A program made the translations under genes and the position numbers. The notes beneath the pieces were generated by a model. The model was given only the letters and a program-made list of their open reading frames with translations, had not been told where the DNA came from and did no database searches. Shown here piece by piece: positions 23,186 through 31,700 of a stretch of DNA of 64,000 nt (position 1 is the first letter of the stretch; each line of letters opens with the position of its first letter). Source of the DNA: Glycomyces arizonensis DSM 44726 (GTDB lineage: Bacteria > Actinomycetota > Actinomycetes > Mycobacteriales > Micromonosporaceae); contig NZ_AXWO01000007.1 of assembly GCF_000482705.1 (NCBI RefSeq), positions 186,001 to 250,000 of the forward strand, written 5' to 3'.

Positions 23186-24715
23186 ATGAGTCGTATCATC
23201 AGACGCACGAAGCTCCTGGGCATCGTCGGCACCCTCGGTGTGGCCGCGACGATGGCCGGCTGGGCGCCCACCGTCCTCGCCGACGAACCGGAGGCCGCAT
23301 CGCTCCAGGACGTCGAGTTGCAGCTGACCCCGGTCGGCACGGGGGAGTCGCCGACCTCCGGCACGGTCGGACCGGACGGTGCGCTCTGGATCGCCGAGCG
23401 GACGGGCACGATCCACGTCCTCGGCGACGAAGGACTGGGCGCGCCGGTGCTGGACATCAGCGACGAGGTGTCCACCGAAGGCGAGGGCGGCCTGCTGGGG
23501 CTCGCGTTCGACCCGTCCTTCGAGCACTTCTACATCTCGTTCACCAACCTGGACGGCGACAACGACATCGACAAGTTCGACGTCGCCGACGGGCAGCTCC
23601 AGCTCGACACCCGCCGCAGCGTGCTCACGCAGGACCAGCCGTACTCGAACCACAACGGCGGCAACATCGTGTTCGGCCCCGACGGCATGCTCTACATCGG
23701 CATCGGTGACGGCGGCAGCAGCGGCGACCCGGACGACAACGGCCAGGACCTGACCACCCTCCTCGGCAAGATCCTGCGCATCGACCCCAGCGTCGAACCG
23801 TACGCCATCCCATCGGACAACCCGTTCGTCGACGACCCGAACGCCCGGGGCGAGATCTGGGCCTACGGGCTGCGCAACCCGTGGCGGTTCTCCTTCGACG
23901 CGCTCACCGACGAGCTGTGGATCGGCGACGTCGGCCAGAACCTGCGCGAGGAGGTCGACCGGGCGCCGGCCGGCGTCGGCGGGCAGAACTACGGCTGGTC
24001 CCGGATGGAGGGCACGCTGGTGTTCTCCGGCGAGGAGCCGGCGAACCACACGCCGCCGATCTTCGAGTACGACAACGACGGGGCCCGCTGCGCGGTCACC
24101 GGCGGCTACGTCTACCGGGGCGAGGCCATCCCGGCGCTCCAGGGCGCCTACCTGTTCAGCGACTACTGCGAGGGCGACATCAGGGCCCTCGAAGTCGAGG
24201 GCGACCAGGTGGTCGAGACCAACCTCATCGACATCCCCAGCGGCGGCACCTACTCGTTCGTGCAGGGGCCCGACCTGGAGCTCTACATCCTGGACGGCAG
24301 GTTCGGGAACATCTCGCGCATCGACCCCGTCGACGACCAGACGGACCCGACCGACCCGACCACCGACCCCACGGACCCCACCACCGAACCGACCGACCCG
24401 ACCACGGAGCCGACCGAAGAGGACTGCACCGCCGAGATCAAGGTCGTCAACGACTGGGGCTCGGGCTGGCAGGGCAACGTCACCGTCACCGCCACCGGCG
24501 AGGCCCTGGACGGATGGACCCTGGAGTGGACCTGGCCGGGAGACCAGGCCGTCACCAGCCACTGGAACGCGGACTTGAGTATCACGGGCTCCACGGTCAC
24601 GGCCGCCGACGTGGGCTGGAACGGCAGCGTGGCCACCGGCCAGACCAGAGAGGTCTTCGGCTTCATAGGGACCGGAACCAGCGCGTCCCCAGAGGTGACC
24701 TGCACCGCGGCTTAG
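23186..24715 (+). CDS. Secreted PQQ-type sugar dehydrogenase with C-terminal cellulose-binding module (CBM2)
   Basis: The 509-residue protein has a signal peptide (1-32), a six-bladed propeller of the glucose/sorbosone dehydrogenase type (about 45-390) with the conserved active-site His156 in YSNHNGG, GLRNPWRFSFD and WIGDVGQNLREEVD, then a Pro/Thr/Asp linker and a CBM2 (about 413-509) with spaced tryptophans (WGSGWQGN, WTLEWTW, VGWNG). It resembles aldose/pyranose dehydrogenases such as the AA12 group. A cellulose-tethered PQQ oxidase could feed electrons to polysaccharide-degrading redox enzymes; the electron acceptor is not encoded nearby. Confidence 0.88.
   Translation: MSRIIRRTKLLGIVGTLGVAATMAGWAPTVLADEPEAASLQDVELQLTPVGTGESPTSGTVGPDGALWIAERTGTIHVLGDEGLGAPVLDISDEVSTEGEGGLLGLAFDPSFEHFYISFTNLDGDNDIDKFDVADGQLQLDTRRSVLTQDQPYSNHNGGNIVFGPDGMLYIGIGDGGSSGDPDDNGQDLTTLLGKILRIDPSVEPYAIPSDNPFVDDPNARGEIWAYGLRNPWRFSFDALTDELWIGDVGQNLREEVDRAPAGVGGQNYGWSRMEGTLVFSGEEPANHTPPIFEYDNDGARCAVTGGYVYRGEAIPALQGAYLFSDYCEGDIRALEVEGDQVVETNLIDIPSGGTYSFVQGPDLELYILDGRFGNISRIDPVDDQTDPTDPTTDPTDPTTEPTDPTTEPTEEDCTAEIKVVNDWGSGWQGNVTVTATGEALDGWTLEWTWPGDQAVTSHWNADLSITGSTVTAADVGWNGSVATGQTREVFGFIGTGTSASPEVTCTAA
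24341..24417 (+). repeat. DPT/EPT linker repeats inside the sugar dehydrogenase gene
   Basis: Codon-level repeats encode a flexible TDPTDPTTDPTDPTTEPT-type linker between the propeller and the cellulose-binding module. The nucleotide units of 9-12 bp (ACCGACCCG variants) vary at third positions. Confidence 0.85.
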
Positions 24716-24751
24716 CGCCGGTCACCGGGCCCGCGACGCGGACCCCGACAG

Positions 24752-24781
24752 CCGGTGGCCGGACGAAAGCCCGGCCGCCGG
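24752..24781 (+). terminator. Hairpin downstream of the sugar dehydrogenase gene
   Basis: CCGGTGGCCGG (24752-24762) pairs with CCGGCCGCCGG (24771-24781) through 11 pairs including one G-T wobble, with an eight-base loop. It lies about 40 bp after the stop and also ahead of the convergent Nudix gene end at 24912. No T-run follows. Confidence 0.6.
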
Positions 24782-24911
24782 CGGCACGTTGAAGCCGAGT
24801 GTCCCCGCTCGGGCGGTCGCCGGTGCCCATGCCGCCGTGTCCGGTCTCGTCGGCGACGCGGAACGGCTGGAGGTTCCCGGACTCCCTGCGCCGCAAACGG
24901 TCCGCTTTGTA

Positions 24912-25610
24912 TCAGGACGCCCCGTCGGTCTCACGCGACGGCTGAGTGAGGAAGGTGCTGAGGCGGCGGTTGGGGTCGGCCCGGTAGAGGGTCGCCGGAC
25001 GTCCGCCGTCGCGAGCCGTGCTCCTCCCCACGGGTTCCACGAAGCCGGGGATCTTGGCGACCTTCCGGTGGAAGTTCCCCGCGTCGAGCTCGACATCCCA
25101 GATGATCTCGTAGACCCGCCGCAGCTCGGACATCGTGAATTCCGCCTCGCAGAATGCTGCGGCGGCGGCCGAGTGCTCGAGCACATGGCGGGCGTGTTCC
25201 ACTGCCGCTTGGAGGATGGAGTGGTGGTCGAAGGCCAGATCCTGCTTCATCGCCTCGGCGACCGATATCCAGTGGGCGTCTGAGGCGTCGCCTCCAGCGG
25301 ACGGCACTATCGCCTTGGGGATCAGCGCGCTGAACGCGACGCTGACGACCCGGCTCCGGGGATCCCTCTTCGGATCCGAGTAGACCCCGATCTGATCGAG
25401 CCTGATCCTGTCCGGTGTCAGCCCTGTCTCTTCCAGGAACTCTCGCTGTGCGGCCACTTCGACGGTCTCGCCGTGCTCCAGAAACCCCCCCGGCAATGCG
25501 GGTTGTCCTTTAAAGGGTGTTTTGCCCCGGGTCACGAGAAGCACACTGAGCGAGTTGTCATGGATGGTCAGAAGAACTACGTCTGCGGCGATTTTCACTG
25601 ATTCGGCCAT
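24912..25610 (-). CDS. Nudix hydrolase with NrtR-like winged-helix C-terminus
   Basis: The 232-residue protein has an intact Nudix box at residues 42-64 (GX5EX7REUXEEXGU pattern, with REFLEETG), so hydrolysis of a nucleoside-diphosphate compound such as ADP-ribose is possible. The C-terminal part (about 150-225, ending LYRADPNRRLSTF) matches the winged-helix domain of NrtR-type regulators, which sense ADP-ribose and repress NAD genes. The start ATG 25610 follows AAGGGGG. It is divergent, across 188 bp, from the nucleosidase-domain gene at 25799. It may regulate that operon or process the nucleotide products of its neighbour; both are inference. Confidence 0.85.
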   Translation of the reverse strand: MAESVKIAADVVLLTIHDNSLSVLLVTRGKTPFKGQPALPGGFLEHGETVEVAAQREFLEETGLTPDRIRLDQIGVYSDPKRDPRSRVVSVAFSALIPKAIVPSAGGDASDAHWISVAEAMKQDLAFDHHSILQAAVEHARHVLEHSAAAAAFCEAEFTMSELRRVYEIIWDVELDAGNFHRKVAKIPGFVEPVGRSTARDGGRPATLYRADPNRRLSTFLTQPSRETDGAS

Positions 25611-25637
25611 CAGGCTCGATTCCCCCTTATTGGTGAC

Positions 25638-25666
25638 TTGACAAGAACCGGATCGGTGCGTAGCTT
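25638..25666 (+). promoter_or_regulatory. Promoter of the nucleosidase-517aa-giant operon
   Basis: TTGACA (25638-25643) and TAGCTT (25661-25666) are separated by 17 bases, matching the actinobacterial housekeeping consensus. Transcription would start near 25673, giving a leader of about 125 nt to GTG 25799. The following 100 bp include an AT-rich patch (CAATATTTAGCAATC). Confidence 0.6.
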
Positions 25667-25798
25667 GGAGACGGCACTTCCAGTCATCGGAACAATATTT
25701 AGCAATCTATCAGGAACGCGGTTTCACGCGACTCGGGATGCCATCAGCAACTCCATGCAACGCCAACCCCACCCGTATCTCACCTCTTGGAGGCCCTT

Positions 25799-27052
25799 GT
25801 GGACCCGTCCCCAGGGATGCCCACCAGCGTCATCGCCGCCCCGATGGGACTGGAGCACGACGCCGTCATCGACCTGCTCCCCGGCCATGAGTTCCGCGAG
25901 CAGAGCGTGAACGGCACTCTGTTCCAGATCACCGAAGTCGCAGGGGAGCATGGCACCTGGAGGCTGGTCGTCACGATGACCGGCCGACAGAACGAAATGA
26001 CGGCCGCGGCCATTGAACGCACCGTCGCCACGTTCGCGCCGCGGACGCTGATCCTCGTCGGCGTGGCCGGAGGCCGCCGCACCTCGGAGGTCGGCGACGT
26101 CATCGCCGCCACCGAGGTCTACGGCTACGAAATCGGACTGGAGAGCGACGACGGCTACTTTCCTCGTGCCAGCACGCTCCGTTCGGCCCACGCGCTCGTC
26201 CAGCAGGCGCACCAGGTCTCGCGGGAGGGCACCTGGCTCGGACGGCTCCGCCTCGGAGCCGGCGACCGGATCCCCAACGTGCACCTGCGCCCGCTCGCGG
26301 CCGGAAGCAAGGTCGTGGCCAGCAACTCCTCTCCCATCGCGAAGCTGATCGATCGCCACTGCGGCGACGCCCAGGGAATCGAGATGGAGGGGTTCGGTGC
26401 GCTCGCCGCGGCCTGGATGAACCAGTCTGTCGAAGCCATGGTGATCAGGGGTGTGTCCGACCTGCTCGCCGACAAGACCAAGGCCAAGGACAGGACGGAT
26501 CAGCCGCGCGCCGCCCGGAACGCCGCGGCGTTCGCGCTCGCTGTCCTTGACCGCCTGGAATCGAGCCGCGCACCGCGGCCGGGAACCGAAACCTCTCAGC
26601 AGAAGAACGACCACAGTTCAGGAGTACAGACCATGCCGAAACGGAACAGCGACGATACTCACGGGAACATCTCGGGCGGAATCCATATTGCTGGCAATGT
26701 CAATACGACGGCCATGGGGCCCCATGCGAGGGGGTTCGCTGTGGCAGTCGGCGAGCACGCGCGAGGGGTGATGTACTCCGGCGTTGACGCCGACCAGCGC
26801 CGGCTCGAACAGGCCCTCGAGCTCATCGCCGACCTGCGCGAGGCCCTTGAGGAGGAACGCGACGCCGTCGGCGACCTCCACGAGGAGATCGCCGAGAGCG
26901 TCGACGAGATCGAAGACGACATCGAGAACCGCGAGCCGGACGCGCAGGTCCACGGGAAGCTCCAACTGCTCGAAGGCCTCGTGAAACCGTTCACCGCCTT
27001 GGCGGATCTCGTCGCGAAGATCATCGCGTTCTTCGGCGGCGGCGAGTCCTAG
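25799..27052 (+). CDS. Purine nucleosidase/phosphorylase-domain protein fused to Gly-rich motif and coiled coil
   Basis: The 417-residue product has a PNP_UDP_1/MTAN-type domain at residues 8-255: strand VIAAPMG, VGVAGG at 87-92, catalytic EMEG at 195-198 and the purine-contacting Asp221 in RGVSD, all as in active 5'-methylthioadenosine/S-adenosylhomocysteine nucleosidases. Then come a linker, a Gly-rich motif (289-323, including GNVNTTAMGPHARG), a charged coiled coil (331-378) and a hydrophobic amphipathic end (395-413). GTG 25799 is chosen for GGAGG five bases upstream. It leads an operon with a 517-aa protein carrying the same motif and a 3080-aa giant. PNP-fold nucleosidases serve as ATP- or nucleotide-degrading effectors in phage-defence systems, so an effector role is a reasonable inference; ordinary salvage is the alternative. 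Confidence 0.8.
   Translation: MDPSPGMPTSVIAAPMGLEHDAVIDLLPGHEFREQSVNGTLFQITEVAGEHGTWRLVVTMTGRQNEMTAAAIERTVATFAPRTLILVGVAGGRRTSEVGDVIAATEVYGYEIGLESDDGYFPRASTLRSAHALVQQAHQVSREGTWLGRLRLGAGDRIPNVHLRPLAAGSKVVASNSSPIAKLIDRHCGDAQGIEMEGFGALAAAWMNQSVEAMVIRGVSDLLADKTKAKDRTDQPRAARNAAAFALAVLDRLESSRAPRPGTETSQQKNDHSSGVQTMPKRNSDDTHGNISGGIHIAGNVNTTAMGPHARGFAVAVGEHARGVMYSGVDADQRRLEQALELIADLREALEEERDAVGDLHEEIAESVDEIEDDIENREPDAQVHGKLQLLEGLVKPFTALADLVAKIIAFFGGGES
26620..26635 (+). promoter_or_regulatory. Possible internal ribosome site and start within the nucleosidase gene
   Basis: AGGAG at 26620-26624 is eight bases before an in-frame ATG at 26633 (Met279), exactly at the junction between the nucleosidase domain linker and the Gly-rich/coiled-coil part. 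Translation from here would give a separate 139-residue protein without the enzyme domain. Confidence 0.5.
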
Positions 27053-27173
27053 GCGGCGGGCCCACCTCTCTCGAAGGCGGAGCGGTCCCGGGTCTCCTCA
27101 GGCCCGGGCTCGCTCGCCTTCCCTCCCCGGGCCCGCCTGCCGACGGATCCGTTCGACGAACAGGAGTCCACCG

Positions 27174-28727
27174 ATGCCCCCCGAGTTCGACCAGTCCCCT
27201 CCCGGACCCTTCGTAAACCACGCCGATGCATTGAATGACGCGATCGGCGCGCTCGTTGTTGAAGCCACGGCTGAGAAACCCACGGGGAACCAATCGAAGG
27301 ACGGCGGCTTCTATATCGAGGTCAATGGAAATGTGAACACGGCAGCCTTCGGTTCCAACCCGCAAGGTACGGCCGGAATAGTAGGGAACGGCGCAGGAGG
27401 ATCCCTACAAGAAGGAAAACCGAAGAGCACCGGCCCGTGGATCGGGCCCTCCTCGGCCTCCGGCGAGCGGGATCCCAACAGGTCGGTGTTCAGGGTCTCC
27501 CGCGGCGATCTCGACGGCCGATTCGAGTTCGACGAGCGGCTCCGCACCACGACCGATGTGCTCTGGGGACTCGACCGCGTCTGGCAGCTCGCGGTGATCG
27601 CCGACCGCGCCGACTACGATCTCGCAGCCGAACTGGCCGCCTGCGAGACCAAATGCCTTCACGAGGCCCTGCGGCGGCTCGGGCTTCCGCAGCGCCGATG
27701 GCTCGGGCTCGAACTCGACGGCTTCGGGAGACCCCCTGAAGGTGCGCTCTACGAGGCCGCCGCTCTCAGTGAAGGCGCTGGTCCGGAAGACCCCGTGCCC
27801 GCCTTCGTCCTCCGAGTCAAAGAGGCACCCAGCCAGCCCAGGGCGCTGGAAGAGCTCGTCAACAGGCTGCCCCACCAGTCGCCGATCGTCGTGCAGGTGG
27901 CGGGGACCTCGCTGATGCAGTCGGTGAACGACGCTCGCAGGATCCTGGACTCCTTGAGCGGACTGGGCCTGCTCGGCCGCAATGGAGTCGCGGTCCGCGC
28001 GGACTGGGCGGGCATCGAAGCCCCCGAGGCAGTCGTGCCGATCCTGAAGAAGCTGCAGAAAGAATTGGTCGGGTTGGACAGGGCCGAAGCGGATCACGAG
28101 CTGCGCTCGCTCAGAGCGATGAGCTGCGACAAATGGCGCGGCGTGCTCAGCGCCCTGGCGAGGCACGGAACCCAAGTGCCCGACGCCTCTGCCGGCGTCG
28201 ACGCGGCCTGTGCCATCGCGCTTGAGAACGACTACGACCTCGATGTCTGGATCGACTCGCTCCCCGCGGCATCGCGCAGGAATCCGGCACTGGTCGGAGC
28301 CATCGGCCACGAGGGCGTCGGCATCTTCCTTCTGGGACTGCTGCGAATCGGGGAGCTGGGACGCGACGACGACATCGTCGGCTGGGCGACGAACCCTCAC
28401 CTGCGGAGGGTCGTCGGCCTCTACTTGGAGCACGCGGACGACTGGCACGACGGAGTGAGGCTCGACAAGGTCGGCAATGTGGCAATGGCCGCATTCGCCT
28501 GGAGGGCCAATCTCGTGAACAGCCGACTGCTCTCGTATGCCGATTTCCGGCGCCCACTCGGCTGGGCGGGGCTGCACCGGACTCCGCTCAGGGAAGACGT
28601 CGCCCTGCGTCTCGCCGAGCTCGACCCCGAGCTGCGCCGCTTCGTCCGCTTCGTCGGAGCGGAGGAGCTCGATGACAGCGATGATCTCGCCGAACTCCGC
28701 TCGGCCGCATGGCCCGAGCCCTCCTGA
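27174..28727 (+). CDS. Unrecognised 517-residue protein with GNVNT-type Gly-rich motif
   Basis: I do not recognise the family. ATG 27174 is preceded by AGGAG at seven bases. The N-terminal 80 residues are low-complexity and include a Gly-rich segment at 44-77 with GNVNTAAFG, nearly identical to the motif in the nucleosidase protein encoded upstream. Residues from about 100 to 510 look like a soluble alpha/beta protein (VWQLAVIADRADYDLAAELAAC, SPIVVQVAGTSLMQSVNDARRIL, VGIFLLGLLRIGELGRD) with no P-loop or known catalytic motif that I can see. It lies 121 bp after the nucleosidase gene and 22 bp before the giant gene. A scaffold or sensor role linking the two is possible. Confidence 0.7.
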   Translation: MPPEFDQSPPGPFVNHADALNDAIGALVVEATAEKPTGNQSKDGGFYIEVNGNVNTAAFGSNPQGTAGIVGNGAGGSLQEGKPKSTGPWIGPSSASGERDPNRSVFRVSRGDLDGRFEFDERLRTTTDVLWGLDRVWQLAVIADRADYDLAAELAACETKCLHEALRRLGLPQRRWLGLELDGFGRPPEGALYEAAALSEGAGPEDPVPAFVLRVKEAPSQPRALEELVNRLPHQSPIVVQVAGTSLMQSVNDARRILDSLSGLGLLGRNGVAVRADWAGIEAPEAVVPILKKLQKELVGLDRAEADHELRSLRAMSCDKWRGVLSALARHGTQVPDASAGVDAACAIALENDYDLDVWIDSLPAASRRNPALVGAIGHEGVGIFLLGLLRIGELGRDDDIVGWATNPHLRRVVGLYLEHADDWHDGVRLDKVGNVAMAAFAWRANLVNSRLLSYADFRRPLGWAGLHRTPLREDVALRLAELDPELRRFVRFVGAEELDDSDDLAELRSAAWPEPS

Positions 28728-28749
28728 CACCCTTTGAAAGGAACCGCAC

Positions 28750-31700
28750 GTGCTTGCAGACTGGTACTTCTGCGCCTGCCGCAGAGCGAGGGCCAAAGAC
28801 ATCACGACCTATCTCGAATGCGTCGAGATCCTGGACGCGCCCAGCGCGGACAAGCACTCGGTGGTCACGGCGCTGGAGGTGCTGTCCCAACCGGACAAGA
28901 GCGCCTTCGCCGTCCACTCGGTGCCGCGAATCCTGGCCCTCATAGACCGTCCCGGCATCGATCGCGGCTGCGTCGAGGCCGCCCGAGCACTGCTCGAATC
29001 CGTCTGCTCCCTGGTGCAGAACGAGGGGGTTCGACGAGGCCTGCTCAAGGCGTTCAACGTCTGTATGGAATCCAAAGAGGACTATATCGCATTCAGGGTC
29101 GCTCTCGAACGGGTGCCGAGCCTGGAGCCCACGCGATTGAGCAGGTCGACCACGCCGTACGCCGACGTCACCTCGCACGTCGACTCGGCCTGCATGCTCG
29201 TGCTGCTCGGCGAGCTGGCGGCGCGGGACCGCTCGAACGCGGAGGACCTCTACAGCAATGAGGAGCGCATCACGGCGCTCGTGGACCGCGCCAGGCAAGG
29301 CGACTGCGGCCGCATGTCCTACCTGCTCGCCGCCGAACTGGCCGTGAAGCTCGAACTCGACTCGGTCGAGGCCGTCGCCGCCGAGGTCGCCATGGCAGGC
29401 GAGGGCGCGGCCGATCTCGAACCGGACCTGGTCGGCACGGTGGCGCGCCTGACCGTTCGCGACTGGATCGAGGAGGGCGAACCGCGGAAGGCCGCCGAGC
29501 GCATCGGCGTCGAAGCCGCGGTCGGCCGGTACTGGGACCGCTGGCGCAGATACGGGCCGGAACCCCGCCACGCCGAGGAACTCCGCAGGACCGTCCTGGC
29601 CCGCATGATCGGCGATCAGCCGCTTCTGGCCACGCAGCTCAAGACCGGCGCGGTGATCTGGCACCACAGCTGGTGGTGGGAGGCCGTCCACCAGATCCCC
29701 CGCGAGGCCTCGACGGTCCTCGCCACTTGGTGGAGCCCGCCCGCGGACGCGAAACCGGTTCCCGGCGAAACCGTGGCGGTCATGCCCGGCTTCGACGCCG
29801 CGCCACCGTACAAGCCGGCGCTCCTGAACGCCCTGGTCGACATCGGAGGAACGGCCGAGGCGCCGGTCGAAGTGGGTTCCGGCGAGGTCGCGGCCGAACT
29901 GAACGCGAAACTCGTCTCCCCCTGGCTCCGCCGCGAGAACGACCTGCACCGCCCGGTGTCCAAGCCTGATCCCGCAATGGGACAGTACGGCCAGTTCGGC
30001 AGCCATCTCGAACCTGTGGCGCTTCGGTCCCTGGCCTCGGCGATCACCGCCGTGGGCCTGCTCCACACTCCAGGGGCCGAGGGCCGTGAGGACTGGCTCG
30101 ACCTCGTGATGCACGGCAAGGACGTCATCCTGCACAGCTGCCTCTTCGGGGCGCTCCAGCATCATCGACAGGGCAAGAAGACCGATCTCCTGCCGCTCCC
30201 GATGCTGGGACTCTCCCTCTTCGCCGAGGGGCTGCTCAACCGGATCGGACAGGGCACCGATCCCGCCGTGACGCCGGCAGAGCTCGCCGGTCATCTGACG
30301 GACAGGTTCGAAACCGACCGAGGCGAGGACGGTCCGCGCGCGCGGATGTACCGCCGATCCGGCAAACGCGCGGTGCTCTACTGGCTCCGGCTCGCCAGGT
30401 CCGGAGGCGAGGGCCGCTACCGGAGCGATCGGGGGCGGTACTGGTTCAAACCCGTGGACGACTCGCCGTCGCAGCTGGTCGTCGCCGACCTCGTGGACGA
30501 CGACGCGATGCTGCATCGGAGCGAGGACCCGGACCGAAACGAGCGGATCGCCGCCGAGCTGGCGCGCCGGGACATCTACGAGCAGCTCGCTCCCCTCGGA
30601 TATCCCTTGGAGGAGGACGTCTCCCTCGACTGGTTCAACCGTTTCGACGAGCTGATCAGACTCAGCCGGAAGAAGAACGGCAAGGGAAGCGAGTTCCCCG
30701 TCGTCGAACGGCGCAGTCTCCTCGCGGCCCCCGACTACGACTTCGACACCTGGGAAGAGGACATCATGCCGCGGGCCTCCGAATGGGAGGAGACCAAGGG
30801 ATGGAAGGACAACGGCGGCCCCCTCATCCTGGCCACGGTGCGCCTGTGCGCGGTGCTCAGACACCGCGCCGACACCGGATCGAGGGAGGGCGCCGAATGG
30901 ATCGGCGAGTGGCGCGACGCCGTCACAGCGATCAAGAACCCCGGTGAATTCCCGCAGTCGCTGCGGCACTACATGATCGAGCGAATCCTCTCCACCCCGT
31001 GGCCCTCCGACCCGAGTGTCCGGGACGACGTCGGCGAGGTCACCGACCTCGTCATCGACGCGATCCTGGAGTTCAGCGGCAACGCGGTCTGGTACTACGA
31101 CAAGCTGTTCACCACGCTCACCGGCGAGGGCTTCCGCAAGGACCGCGACAAGGCCGAACTCGACCGCGTGTACTCGAGGACCGCCAAGCGCTTCCTCGCC
31201 CTGCGCGGCATGGAACCTGCCGCCGACCGAGGACCGTACGAGCTCATCGAGTCCAGGAACGCCGAGACGGCCGCCCGCTATCTCTTCAACCGGTTCCTCA
31301 GCGCCGTGAGCGAGCGCTGGCTCCCCGGCAGCCGCGCGTCCCTGGGCCGCGAGATCGCCGATGCCTTCGCCGAGGCGCTGACCCCCGAGATCATCGGGCG
31401 CATCCCCGCCACCGATGCCCTCAACGACCGCCTCCTCGCATTGGGGGCGGTCTCGGACGAGTACAGCGGTCGGCGCTGGCTGATCGCGCCGAAGGACACC
31501 GGAGCGGACATGGTGCCGGTCCCCGCGCCGGGCGCCCGGCCGGCCACCGTCCTCGGTGTGCTCGTCGACAGCCGAACCGAAGACGGCGGCGTCACGGCCC
31601 GGTTCGACTGCGGCCTGGACGAACTCGTCGAGCACCGGTTGAACGCGGAGGACCCGCGGGCGCCCGGCGACCAGTTCGAGGTGAGTCTCAGGAACGGCCG

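Noticed and set aside
27054-27147. GGCGGGCCC / GGGCCCGCC inverted repeat between the nucleosidase and 517-aa genes as a terminator
   Set aside because: The arms are 76 bases apart, short and fully GC, with no T-run; chance pairing in GC-rich DNA is likely and the genes look co-transcribed.
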